Notes: generated by a model not told the origin, from the letters alone. DNA of 41,409 nt from Bifidobacterium breve (GCA_945898065.1 CAMDHH010000008.1:1-41409), one strand, 5' to 3'. Shown: positions 1-7,011, numbered from the stretch's first letter. Program-made: numbers and translations.

Positions 1-1151
1 CGGTGGATCGCTTCGGTAATAATTTCAGCACTCGTTGCAAAATTTAGCCGGACATATTGGGAAGTTTGCGGAGCATAAAAATGTCCAGAATTGAAAGCGA
101 CTCTGCCTCGTTCGATAAGTGTAGCCCCAGGATCTTCACCCAAATTCAACGCCGTGAGATCGAGCCACGCTAAATAGCCATTCTGTGGAATGTGATACTT
201 CACGGAAGGCAATGTTGTGGCCAATAAATCTTGAAGAAGGTACCTATTTTGATTGAGATTTTCGATCACGGAATCCAGCCAAACCCCACCCTCTTTAAAT
301 GCAATCGCTGAGGCGTATGCACCCGGAAGTGATGCTCGATAGTGAAGTGCAAAAGGAAGGTGCGTCATCTTCTCTTTCATCTCTTCGTTTTGAGTGATGA
401 TGATTGCGCACTTGAGGCCAGCAATATTCCAGCCTTTACTCGCTGCAGTAACAGTAATACATACGCTTTCAGCATCAGGCCCTAATGCAAGCATTGGGAT
501 GAAAACTGAATCTTTAAAAGTCAATGGTGCATGTATCTCATCACTAATAATGATCACATTATATTTCTTTGCGAGTCTAACAAAGCGGAGTAATTCTTCC
601 TTTGTATAGATACGACCCAACGGATTGTGAGGGCTACAAATCATGTGAACTTTGATTCCGCTGGCGTAAGCACTTTCAATCTCTGGCCAATTGAGTTCCC
701 ATGGATTATTGGAACCCTCGTCACTTCCTGTGCGTGTAAATGGGACATCAACTTTTTCCATACTTGTCTCTACTAACCAGTTATAGAAATTTTGATATAC
801 AGGTGAATTTATAAGAACCTTATCTCCGGGCTTAGCGATAACACGCAATATTTCTACTATTGCTACACCAACATCGGTGCCAATACGAACCTGAAGTGGA
901 TCAACTTTCCAATTCCATCGCTCTTGTGCAAAGTGGGCAAATGAGGTTCCCATCTCAGGAATATTGCCAAGATAACCAAGATCAGATGCGTCAACCATTT
1001 CATGAAGTAACTTCTTTATAGGTTCGGCAACTGGGAAATCCATTTCTGCAACTGGCAATGGTAAAACATCTCGTGCAAAGCCTGTCCACTTTTCACTCTT
1101 GTGCTCAAGCAAAGATGCCAAATCTGGGGCTTTTACTTCACGGTCACTCAT
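1..1151 (-). CDS. PatB/MalY-type pyridoxal-phosphate C-S lyase or aminotransferase (3' end outside the window)
   Basis: Reading the minus strand from the ATG at 1151 gives at least 383 residues and no stop before the window edge, so the C-terminus is missing. The start reads MSDREVKAPDL. The fold is PLP-dependent aminotransferase class I/II: a VRIGTDVGVAI region, the CSPHNPLGR substrate and cofactor loop, SDEIHAPL (the Asp that binds the PLP ring), and ASKGWNIAGLK carrying the Schiff-base lysine. The CSPHNPxGR and SDEIHxDL patterns are typical of the MalY/PatB family, whose members cleave cystathionine or cysteine C-S bonds. It is divergent from the DUF4389 gene. A TATTCT box lies 6 bases upstream of the ATG, which suggests leaderless transcription. 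Family is confident; the exact substrate cannot be read from sequence. Confidence 0.85.
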   Translation of the reverse strand, partial: MSDREVKAPDLASLLEHKSEKWTGFARDVLPLPVAEMDFPVAEPIKKLLHEMVDASDLGYLGNIPEMGTSFAHFAQERWNWKVDPLQVRIGTDVGVAIVEILRVIAKPGDKVLINSPVYQNFYNWLVETSMEKVDVPFTRTGSDEGSNNPWELNWPEIESAYASGIKVHMICSPHNPLGRIYTKEELLRFVRLAKKYNVIIISDEIHAPLTFKDSVFIPMLALGPDAESVCITVTAASKGWNIAGLKCAIIITQNEEMKEKMTHLPFALHYRASLPGAYASAIAFKEGGVWLDSVIENLNQNRYLLQDLLATTLPSVKYHIPQNGYLAWLDLTALNLGEDPGATLIERGRVAFNSGHFYAPQTSQYVRLNFATSAEIITEAIH

Positions 1152-1157
1152 GGTTTG

Positions 1158-1163
1158 AGAATA
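1158..1163 (-). promoter_or_regulatory. Candidate -10 box, leaderless promoter of the PatB-type gene
   Basis: Minus-strand TATTCT fits the TANNNT actinobacterial -10 pattern and ends 6 bases before the ATG at 1151. Transcription would therefore start at or next to the start codon. No convincing -35 hexamer is visible and no Shine-Dalgarno sequence precedes the ATG. Confidence 0.4.
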
Positions 1164-1198
1164 CCTTCAATTGAAGCTTTCGGTCTATTTTGCAGGGC

Positions 1199-1204
1199 TA
1201 TGCT
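1199..1204 (+). promoter_or_regulatory. Candidate -10 box, leaderless promoter of the DUF4389 gene
   Basis: TATGCT ends 6 bases before the ATG at 1211. This supports the ATG at 1211 over the ATG at 1190, which would lie upstream of the inferred transcript start. No clear -35 hexamer is seen. Confidence 0.4.
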
Positions 1205-1210
1205 TGGTGC

Positions 1211-1801
1211 ATGAGTAACCACATTGAAACCGAAATTGATGTAACGCTGACTGATCGTAATCGAGTTACTGCCTTATTTAGAATTATTCTGGTGGTTCCT
1301 GCTGCAATTTATGTTGCATCTTTTACTTCAGATTTCTCCTCAGCAGGTTGGTCAACTGCGGGCCTTTTGGTTTTGCCTCCTCTTCTTACCATCGTATTTC
1401 GTGGTGTATATCCAAGCTATGCACTCTCTCTCAATGAGTCACTCCTTGGACTTCAAACACGTGTCAATGCATATCTTTTATTGCTGACAGATGAATACCC
1501 ATCAATTGAAGAGAATGAAATCGTCAGTATTACCTTTCCAGAGATTGGAAAGGGTGAAAATATGAGTCGGGGCTTGCCATTAGTAAAATGGTTCTTGGCA
1601 ATTCCTCTCTACATCGTTGGACTTATTTATATTGCATATGCACTATTACTTACTCTTTGGGGCTGGTTTAGTATTTTATTTACGGGGACTTACCCTGAAA
1701 AATGTGCTGAGGGTGTAGTGGGGACAATTGCTTATTGGAACCGTGTTGTTGGTTACGCACTCGTTCTAGTTACTGATGAATATCCAACATTTTCACTATA
1801 A
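1211..1801 (+). CDS. DUF4389 family membrane protein
   Basis: This is a protein of about 196 residues from the chosen start MSNHIETEIDVTL. An earlier in-frame ATG at 1190 exists, but the TATGCT box at 1199-1204 argues against it. The sequence has two similar halves. Each has a hydrophobic stretch, a F-x-G-x-YP motif (FRGVYP, FTGTYP), an arginine-led helix (RVNAYLLLL, RVVGYALVL) and a TDEYP motif. About four transmembrane helices are expected. DUF4389 proteins have no established function, though the family is common in actinobacteria. It is convergent with msrB, 13 bases away. Family assignment is from remembered motifs. Confidence 0.8.
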   Translation: MSNHIETEIDVTLTDRNRVTALFRIILVVPAAIYVASFTSDFSSAGWSTAGLLVLPPLLTIVFRGVYPSYALSLNESLLGLQTRVNAYLLLLTDEYPSIEENEIVSITFPEIGKGENMSRGLPLVKWFLAIPLYIVGLIYIAYALLLTLWGWFSILFTGTYPEKCAEGVVGTIAYWNRVVGYALVLVTDEYPTFSL

Positions 1802-1814
1802 GAAGTAGATTTCT

Positions 1815-2228
1815 TTACTTATTTTCTAGTATTAAAGAGACCGAGTTGATGCACCAGCGTTGATCGGTTGGGACGTCATACCCTTCTCCTTCAAAAACAT
1901 GTCCTAGATGAGAACCACATGCTGCGCAGCGAACCTCTGTGCGCACACGTGGAAAAAGTGAACGATCTACGATGAGTTCAACTGCATCCTCTGACTTTGG
2001 GGCATAAAAAGATGGCCAACCGCATCCTGAATGAAACTTAGTCTCACTTCTAAAGAGTTCAGCAGAGCATGCTTTGCACTTATAGATTCCAACTTTATCG
2101 CTATCGGTATATTCACCTGTAAATGGTCTCTCTGTCGCAGCATTTCGTAAGACGTCAAATGAGAGCGGATCGAGCTTTTCACGCAATTCTGACTCATTAA
2201 TGGTTACAGGATATTTTTTATCGCTCAC
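1815..2228 (-). CDS. msrB: Peptide-methionine (R)-S-oxide reductase MsrB
   Basis: MsrB reduces the R epimer of methionine sulfoxide in oxidised proteins. The 137-residue protein has the family's structural zinc site as two CxxC pairs (C51/C54 and C101/C104) and the RWCINS motif with catalytic C126. HSGCGWPSF and HLGHVF are also typical. The start codon is GTG at 2228 and overlaps the msrA stop by four bases (GTGA), which indicates translational coupling in an msrA-msrB operon. Length is normal for the single-domain enzyme. There is no signal peptide, so it is cytoplasmic. Confidence 0.95.
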   Translation of the reverse strand: MSDKKYPVTINESELREKLDPLSFDVLRNAATERPFTGEYTDSDKVGIYKCKACSAELFRSETKFHSGCGWPSFYAPKSEDAVELIVDRSLFPRVRTEVRCAACGSHLGHVFEGEGYDVPTDQRWCINSVSLILENK

Positions 2229-2758
2229 TGTGTTAGCTCCTGCTTTGGAAAAGCAATGCCGGTGCTGGAGTGGCAGTCATACCCATGTGGATTTTTCAAT
2301 AAATATTTCTGGTGGTACACCTCGGCAAGGAAATATGTAATCCCCTCACTTGGCGCAATCTCTGTAACTATTGACCCGTAACCTGAGCCAGAGATTGCTT
2401 TTTCGTAGATATCACGAGTCGTAAGTGCTTCGTGCAACTGCTCTGGTGTTGTTGCAAAAATTGCACTGCGATACTGCGTTCCAATATCTCCACCTTGTCT
2501 ATTGAGTGATGTTGGATCATGCATCGTCCAAAATTCTTCAAGTAAGCGATGATAAGAAATTTTTGCGCTATCGAAATCCACTCTTACGCTTTCAGTATGA
2601 CCAGTGGTACCACTACACACTTGTTCATATGAAGGTGATGGACGAGTGCCACCCATATAACCAACACTTGTTTCTAGGACACCATCAAGTTGCCAGAAAC
2701 GTCTCTCCGCGCCCCAAAAACATCCAGTTGCGAAATATGCACTCTCATTCATCTTCAT
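2225..2758 (-). CDS. msrA: Peptide-methionine (S)-S-oxide reductase MsrA
   Basis: MsrA reduces S-epimer methionine sulfoxide and complements MsrB, which is encoded immediately downstream. The GCFWGAE signature with nucleophilic C13 is present. So are GGxxxxPSYEQVCSGTTGHTE, LEEFWTMHDPT and a C-terminal Cys (C162, in YDCHSSTG) that is a candidate resolving cysteine. Length is 177 residues, normal for the family. The start is the ATG at 2758; a second ATG two codons later is possible. No strong ribosome-binding site is seen, although GAAAG lies close upstream. The gene is divergent from the tRNA-Arg gene across about 50 bases. Confidence 0.95.
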   Translation of the reverse strand: MKMNESAYFATGCFWGAERRFWQLDGVLETSVGYMGGTRPSPSYEQVCSGTTGHTESVRVDFDSAKISYHRLLEEFWTMHDPTSLNRQGGDIGTQYRSAIFATTPEQLHEALTTRDIYEKAISGSGYGSIVTEIAPSEGITYFLAEVYHQKYLLKNPHGYDCHSSTGIAFPKQELTQ

Positions 2759-2768
2759 ATTCTTTCAG

Positions 2769-2797
2769 TTGCCCTCGATATATGCATCCGCTGATAA
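2769..2797 (+). promoter_or_regulatory. Candidate promoter of tRNA-Arg
   Basis: TTGCCC (2769-2774), a 17-base spacer and TGATAA (2792-2797) lie 13 bases before the mature tRNA 5' end, as expected for a vegetative sigma factor promoter. The -10 is imperfect. Confidence 0.35.
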
Positions 2798-2810
2798 CCT
2801 TCTACTTAGC

Positions 2811-2882
2811 GCCCCCGTAGCTCAGGGGATAGAGCACCGCCCTCCGGAGGCGGGTGCACAGGTTCGATTCCTGTCGGGGGCA
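2811..2882 (+). tRNA. tRNA-Arg (anticodon CCG)
   Basis: The cloverleaf can be drawn directly. The acceptor stem is GCCCCCG with CGGGGGC, the D stem is GCTC/GAGC, and the anticodon stem CCGCC/GGCGG encloses the loop CTCCGGA. The T arm contains GGTTCGATTCC. Anticodon CCG reads CGG arginine codons. The discriminator base is A at 2882, and CCA is not encoded. A short T-run follows around 2910-2915, with only weak dyad symmetry before it. Confidence 0.95.
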
Positions 2883-2972
2883 CTCTTGTAGGGGAGATAT
2901 CTCACTCTATTTTTTCGATATGTAGGGCTAGTCTCCTTGTGAATCTCCTAAATTGAAGGGAGAATTACGCTC

Positions 2973-3000
2973 TTGCACATCATTGATGATGTTGTATTTT
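2973..3000 (+). promoter_or_regulatory. Candidate whiB1 promoter with internal dyad
   Basis: TTGCAC (2973-2978), a 16-base spacer and TATTTT (2995-3000) form a vegetative-type promoter about 40 bases upstream of whiB1. The dyad CATCA-TTGA-TGATG (2978-2991) lies between the two hexamers, where a bound protein would block polymerase. A second inverted repeat (AATCTCC at 2942-2948, GGAGAATT at 2959-2966) lies just upstream of the -35. Which protein binds, if any, is unknown. Confidence 0.4.
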
Positions 3001-3046
3001 CACGAATTACAGCGCCTCTCACCGAGGTCGTAGAGGAGATATGCCC

Positions 3047-3322
3047 ATGGATTGGCGACATCAATCGGCTTGCCGCGATGAAGATCCTGAGCTCTTTTTT
3101 CCTGTCGGAAATACGGGACCTGCAATAACTCAAATTGAAGAAGCAAAAAAAGTTTGTAATCGTTGCATTGTAAAAGAACCATGTCTTGCATGGGCACTCG
3201 AAAGTGGTCAAGATGCTGGCGTGTGGGGCGGACTTTCTGAAGATGAACGTCGCGCACTCAAGCGTCGCGCTGCGCGTAATCGCGCACGTCTAGTGGAGCA
3301 AAATATGGGAAATAATAACTAA
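3047..3322 (+). CDS. whiB1: WhiB1-type iron-sulfur transcription factor
   Basis: WhiB proteins bind a [4Fe-4S] cluster and regulate transcription with the principal sigma factor; WhiB1 clusters in mycobacteria react with nitric oxide. From MDWRHQSACRDED the four cluster cysteines fall at C9, C37, C40 and C46. The GVWGG turn and a basic C-terminal tail (RRALKRRAARNRAR) follow. I prefer the second ATG (3047) over 3041. The GGAG at about 3035-3038 is then at normal spacing, and WhiB1 orthologues begin MDWRH. It is convergent with the PdtaS kinase gene and the two stop codons abut, the same arrangement as Rv3219/Rv3220c in Mycobacterium tuberculosis. Confidence 0.93.
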   Translation: MDWRHQSACRDEDPELFFPVGNTGPAITQIEEAKKVCNRCIVKEPCLAWALESGQDAGVWGGLSEDERRALKRRAARNRARLVEQNMGNNN

Positions 3323-4795
3323 TTAGTCCAGCGGAAAATTAAGTTCCGCAATTGTTCCTTTTTCTGAAGAACGAAGTGATAAATCACCTTTCAATTCATT
3401 CTCTGTGAGTGTACGAACAATCTGAAGTCCCAAATTTGAGGATTGCGTCAAATCAAAATCTTTTGGAAGCCCCACGCCATCATCACTAATTCTTACCTCA
3501 CAATGTGTCTCTAATCTATTTACAGATATCTGTAAAGCAGTCCCACTCGCTTCTAGTCCATGTTCGAGTGCATTATGAATTAGTTCTGTGACAACCAATG
3601 CTAATGGAGTCGCGATTCTTGGCTCTAGTGAGCCAAATTCGCCATCACGGATTATTTGAAGCGTGGCCATGCGTGGACTCAGTTCTAGGGCATGCGTTAC
3701 TAATCGATTGAGAACATCATCAAAGGCTACTGAGGCATCAGAGCTACTAGAGAGAGTTTCATGTACCAGCGCAATCGATGCAATTCTGCGAACAGCTTCT
3801 TCAAGAGCCGCACTTGCTGCAGGATCATCAATTCGACGTGCTTGAAGGCGCAATAGGGCTGAAACGGTCTGCAAGTTATTCTTTACTCGGTGATGTACTT
3901 CTCGAATAGTTGCATCTTTAGTTACGAGTTCGCGTTCACGTCTGCGAAGTTCAGTGACATTGTGAAGCAGAACTATTGCCCCGATTCGATCAGTGCTTTG
4001 AATCAATGGCAACACAAGTAAATCGATTGTCCCGCCTGCATTTTCAACTTCGACGCGACGTGGTGCTTTCCCACTCAATTGAGTTTGGAGACCTTCCTCA
4101 TGCGCATCATGTCGTTCTTTACTCACCTTTTCTGCTACATGAGAGAGTGAAAAACTTTCTAATTCGCCATTCCATCCCATTCGATTAAATGCAGAGCGCG
4201 CATTAGGGCTTGCATATGAAATAACACCATTTACGTCTAGGCGAATAAGACCATCACCAACTCGAGGCGCCGGATCGAAGAGAGTATTGGCGTCAGGATA
4301 TGGAAAATTTCCTTCAGCAATCATGCGATAAAGGTTGTGAGCAATTTCGCGATAATTGAGTTCGAGTCGGCTCGGAGATCTCATTAACTCAGCATTTCTA
4401 TGTCGAGAAATTACTGCAATCACTTGTTCCTCAAATATAACTGGAATTGTCTCTTCCTTAATCATAAGTTCACCAATGAGTTCAGGCTCTGCATCTCGAA
4501 CAATCTCGGCATCTGAGAGTGCTCGCTCAATACCAGGGCGACTCCCCCACGAAGCCTCTTCACCAATGAGATCTTGTGTAAAGACTGTTGCAGCAGTTGT
4601 TGGGCGAATATGAGCAATAGCTACATGTCCCGTTGGCCAACTCTTAGCATCTTTGCGCAGTGGTACCCATAGAACAAGATCAGCAAAAGATAAATCAGAG
4701 AGTAGTTGCCAGTCGGCGATAAGTTCGCGTAATCGGTGAGATTGGGCGGGTGTAATTGAACTTCTTCCTTGAAGTATATTTTCAAACTGTTGCAT
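3323..4795 (-). CDS. pdtaS: PdtaS-type sensor histidine kinase (GAF-PAS-HisKA_2)
   Basis: This is a soluble sensor kinase of 490 residues. The order is an N-terminal GAF-like region (about 1-150), a PAS domain (about 180-290, VNGVISYASPNARSAFNRMGW), a HisKA_2 dimerisation helix with IREVHHRVKNNLQT (phospho-acceptor within H301/H302), and a HATPase domain ending near 490. The HATPase carries LVVTELIHNALEHG (N box), ISDDGVGLP (G1) and LGLQIVRTL (G2). HisKA_2 kinases of this type signal to an ANTAR-domain RNA-binding regulator (PdtaR); none is encoded here. No membrane segment is seen. The gene is last in an operon with the SAF, CpaE-like and DUF6912 genes (3-base gap). Its position beside whiB1 matches Rv3220c. 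Confidence 0.92.
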   Translation of the reverse strand: MQQFENILQGRSSITPAQSHRLRELIADWQLLSDLSFADLVLWVPLRKDAKSWPTGHVAIAHIRPTTAATVFTQDLIGEEASWGSRPGIERALSDAEIVRDAEPELIGELMIKEETIPVIFEEQVIAVISRHRNAELMRSPSRLELNYREIAHNLYRMIAEGNFPYPDANTLFDPAPRVGDGLIRLDVNGVISYASPNARSAFNRMGWNGELESFSLSHVAEKVSKERHDAHEEGLQTQLSGKAPRRVEVENAGGTIDLLVLPLIQSTDRIGAIVLLHNVTELRRRERELVTKDATIREVHHRVKNNLQTVSALLRLQARRIDDPAASAALEEAVRRIASIALVHETLSSSSDASVAFDDVLNRLVTHALELSPRMATLQIIRDGEFGSLEPRIATPLALVVTELIHNALEHGLEASGTALQISVNRLETHCEVRISDDGVGLPKDFDLTQSSNLGLQIVRTLTENELKGDLSLRSSEKGTIAELNFPLD

Positions 4796-4798
4796 TGC

Positions 4799-5206
4799 TT
4801 ACTTATTTCCAGATGCAATGAGGGCTAATTGATCTTCAATTTCTTGTGTGGCATACCATGTTAGTTCGATATCGCCCTCTTCATCGAGCACGCTTGTAAA
4901 TAGGCATTCAACGCGATCCCAGACTAATTCCCCTGTCAGCGATATTGAATCACTACCTTCGACTGCGATCTCTTTACTTTCTATTTCTAATGCGAGCAAG
5001 GTTCCTACTTTTGGATTACCACTTACTAGATTCATTGCATCGTTGGCAGCTAGCAAGGAGAGCATGTATTCAATCTCTTCTTCATCATGATCAACATTGT
5101 CAGTCAAAAACTTAATGGTTGGGGCATATAACTTAGAGACAGAAATAGTTTTAGATGTTAGGAACAGGGCAATATCTGTAGGAGATAGTGGAAGATATGC
5201 ACGCAT
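4799..5206 (-). CDS. DUF6912 family protein
   Basis: A small acidic protein of unknown function. I place the start at the ATG at 5206 (MRAYLPLSPTDIALFL) because DUF6912 proteins typically begin MRVYLPxT. Extending to 5248 adds 14 residues and would overlap the upstream gene. No good Shine-Dalgarno precedes either start. The predicted pattern is alpha/beta with helices containing many Glu and Asp residues, and no membrane segment or cofactor motif is visible. It lies 19 bases after the CpaE-like gene and 3 bases before pdtaS, so it is probably co-transcribed with both. The family assignment is from memory of the N-terminal motif. Confidence 0.7.
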   Translation of the reverse strand: MRAYLPLSPTDIALFLTSKTISVSKLYAPTIKFLTDNVDHDEEEIEYMLSLLAANDAMNLVSGNPKVGTLLALEIESKEIAVEGSDSISLTGELVWDRVECLFTSVLDEEGDIELTWYATQEIEDQLALIASGNK

Positions 5207-5225
5207 ACGGTAATTATATTGGAGA

Positions 5226-6326
5226 TTAGCTAGAGATTTCACTCGCAATCTTTGCTAATGATCTTCTCAGAGATGAACGCTCATTTACTTCAATCAAGGT
5301 GGAGCGAGCCTCTTCACTTGCCTGAACCGACCTGCCATCTCGCACAATAACTCGCATACTCCTTGGACGAAGTGGAGTGATAGAGGCAAGGAAGCGCGCC
5401 TCTTCGCTCTCACCTTTTTTACCTTGCGATTTCATATTCAGAAGGAAGCCTAATTTTGCTCGCATAGTTGTCTTTTCCAATAAGGGAAGGACTTGATCTA
5501 ATCTATGTGAACCTAGCAAGTCAGGCTTTGAGATAATCCATAGTTCATCTGCGTGATCACATGACCATGTTGTCATTCTCGAGGTCCAGCGCTGATCAGT
5601 AAGTCGATTCGATAATCCAGATACAGATCCTAGATCGATAATTATTTGATCAAAATTATCTATCGCGCGCATCATTAATTCATCAATACCACTGGAGCGA
5701 AGTTGAGTTATCTCCGAGATTGATAAGAACGGTGCAACACTGCGCCATCCTTCATCGCTTTGAAGATTTCGAAGTGAGAGCAATATTGCTATAGATGGCG
5801 CTCTAAAATTTGCATCTATAAGGAGTGTAGATTTTTCAAGCACGCTGAGCTCCATTGCAATATTTAGTGCAACTGTTGTGCAACCCACTCCGCTACCGGC
5901 TGAGCCAATTGCAACTACTTGTGCCCGCCTTGTTGAGTTTTGGCTAGGGGAAGACTGGCGAATCAAAGGGCTACGTATTGAACCACGAACTAAACTCACA
6001 AGTTCGGTTACATCTTTTGGTATTTCATACAACCCAACATAATTTTGATATCTGCCTAAATCATTAGAAAAGCCAATTGATTGTTTGACTAAATGCGAGA
6101 TTTCTAAAGATATATCTGGCTCTAACCCCGCAAGTTCTGGGGTGTAGAGCAAGAGTGCACTCTTTGCAATTTCAGAATTAGTACTAATATATTTCATAAG
6201 CGATGCTGTATCTAAGGCTCGAAATACAACTGACCAGCCTTGGGCAAATAGTCCACTTGCAACAAAACCTTCCGTCTGGGCATCAGCAATCGCAGTTATA
6301 ACAATGGGTAATTCATGTTCAGCCAT
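5226..6326 (-). CDS. CpaE/MinD-like ATPase homologue with degenerate P-loop
   Basis: 366 residues. The N-terminal ~125 residues resemble the receiver-like or atypical domain of CpaE/TadZ proteins. The rest is a SIMIBI (MinD/ParA) ATPase fold: P-loop region GSAGSGVGCTT (141-151), LLIDANFRAPS (Walker A' Asp about 171) and QIIIDLGS (Walker B-like). In MinD-type proteins the P-loop reads KGGxGKTT. Here both lysines are replaced (G144 and C149), so hydrolysis is doubtful. CpaE/TadZ proteins localise type IVc (Tad) pilus machinery, but no other Tad gene is present. It overlaps the SAF gene by 8 bases. A role in polar or septal positioning is inference. Confidence 0.8.
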   Translation of the reverse strand: MAEHELPIVITAIADAQTEGFVASGLFAQGWSVVFRALDTASLMKYISTNSEIAKSALLLYTPELAGLEPDISLEISHLVKQSIGFSNDLGRYQNYVGLYEIPKDVTELVSLVRGSIRSPLIRQSSPSQNSTRRAQVVAIGSAGSGVGCTTVALNIAMELSVLEKSTLLIDANFRAPSIAILLSLRNLQSDEGWRSVAPFLSISEITQLRSSGIDELMMRAIDNFDQIIIDLGSVSGLSNRLTDQRWTSRMTTWSCDHADELWIISKPDLLGSHRLDQVLPLLEKTTMRAKLGFLLNMKSQGKKGESEEARFLASITPLRPRSMRVIVRDGRSVQASEEARSTLIEVNERSSLRRSLAKIASEISS

Positions 6327-6918
6327 GAGTGCTCACGACTACTAATCGCCCAAATGTTGTTGCGCTAAGAAGCTTGAGCACATCCGCTGATTCAACCGAG
6401 AGTGTGAGCCCAATATCGCTTCCAAAGTTCTTTCCACTTCTATCGATATCCAATAGATAAATTCCACTAACGATGAGGGCAGGAGGTGATGAGGTGAGAT
6501 TATTTTCGCGTGAATCAACCCAATAGAGATCGATAGTTTCACCACTCATAATTCCTGATGGCAGATCTGAGGATGTAATTCGAAGTGGAACGAGCTGCCT
6601 TGTTCCATAACTTCCATCGCTGCTTATGTAATCTTTGGTAATGAGGCTCTGAGCCGAAATTCGAGTTAGAACTAGTGTGCCTACGGGGTTTTCATTCTTG
6701 CCCAGATATATCGAAGCACTCTCCCCCAATGCAAATTTTGTGGTTGTAACATCTTGTGAAGAGATGAGGGCGCCTGGAAGAAGTACGTGCTTAGCAATCC
6801 AATATTGATCTCCGCGATTTGACGTTGCCGCCAGGACAAAGGCTGATAGAAATGATGCAACTACTAATGTAATTGCTAACGGTAGGCGTGATGATGATTT
6901 CTCTTTATATGTAACCAT
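6319..6918 (-). CDS. SAF-domain membrane-anchored protein (CpaB/RcpC-like)
   Basis: 199 residues: a basic N-terminus, one transmembrane helix (about 13-32), then a SAF domain. The SAF part contains AKHVLLPGALISSQDV, SIYLGKNENPVGTLVLTRI and the SLITKDYI segment. The C-terminal half is beta-rich (VPLRITSSDLPSGIMSGETIDLYWVDS), resembling the periplasmic part of CpaB/RcpC Tad-pilus proteins and of actinobacterial SAF proteins. It should face outside the membrane. It is the first gene of the SAF/CpaE-like/DUF6912/pdtaS operon. The inverted repeat GGCTA-N5-TAGCC (6922-6936) ends 3 bases before the ATG. Function is not established. Confidence 0.75.
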   Translation of the reverse strand: MVTYKEKSSSRLPLAITLVVASFLSAFVLAATSNRGDQYWIAKHVLLPGALISSQDVTTTKFALGESASIYLGKNENPVGTLVLTRISAQSLITKDYISSDGSYGTRQLVPLRITSSDLPSGIMSGETIDLYWVDSRENNLTSSPPALIVSGIYLLDIDRSGKNFGSDIGLTLSVESADVLKLLSATTFGRLVVVSTHG

Positions 6919-6921
6919 GCG

Positions 6922-6936
6922 GGCTACTCAATAGCC
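6922..6936 (-). promoter_or_regulatory. Inverted repeat immediately before the SAF-gene start codon
   Basis: GGCTA-TTGAG-TAGCC on the minus strand is a perfect 5-bp stem ending 3 bases before the ATG at 6918, in the place of a ribosome-binding site. It could be an operator or an RNA hairpin affecting initiation. The same arms in opposite order form a hairpin before the glycosyltransferase gene at 20697-20710. Confidence 0.4.
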
Positions 6937-6957
6937 TTGAAGGAAAAATAAAATACT

Positions 6958-6966
6958 TTATCCACA
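6958..6966 (+). promoter_or_regulatory. Consensus DnaA box
   Basis: TTATCCACA is an exact match to the strict DnaA-box consensus. It overlaps the left end of the 50-nt palindrome at 6962-7011. A single box does not make an origin; no dnaA, dnaN or box cluster is seen nearby. Confidence 0.45.
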
Positions 6967-7011
6967 GTCATCCAAAAGTATGAGACGCTCTCATCCTTTT
7001 GGCTGATGTGG
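6962..7011. repeat. 50-nt near-perfect palindrome
   Basis: The left arm (6962-6985) and right arm (6989-7011) around a CGC centre match at 21 of 23 positions with one bulged G. Paired blocks are CCACA/TGTGG, TCA/TGA, CCAAAAG/CTTTTGG and ATGAGA/TCTCAT. It sits in the spacer between two divergently transcribed genes, so it is not a terminator for a convergent pair. Read on the minus strand it is followed by a T-rich tract (about 6940-6957). It could be a protein-binding site, a cruciform, or an RNA hairpin in a leader. Confidence 0.75.

Noticed and set aside
2894..2915. Intrinsic terminator after tRNA-Arg (GAGATATCTC then T-run)
   Set aside because: The palindrome gives only a 3-bp stem with a 4-base loop, and the T-run is 7 or more bases further on; too weak to call.
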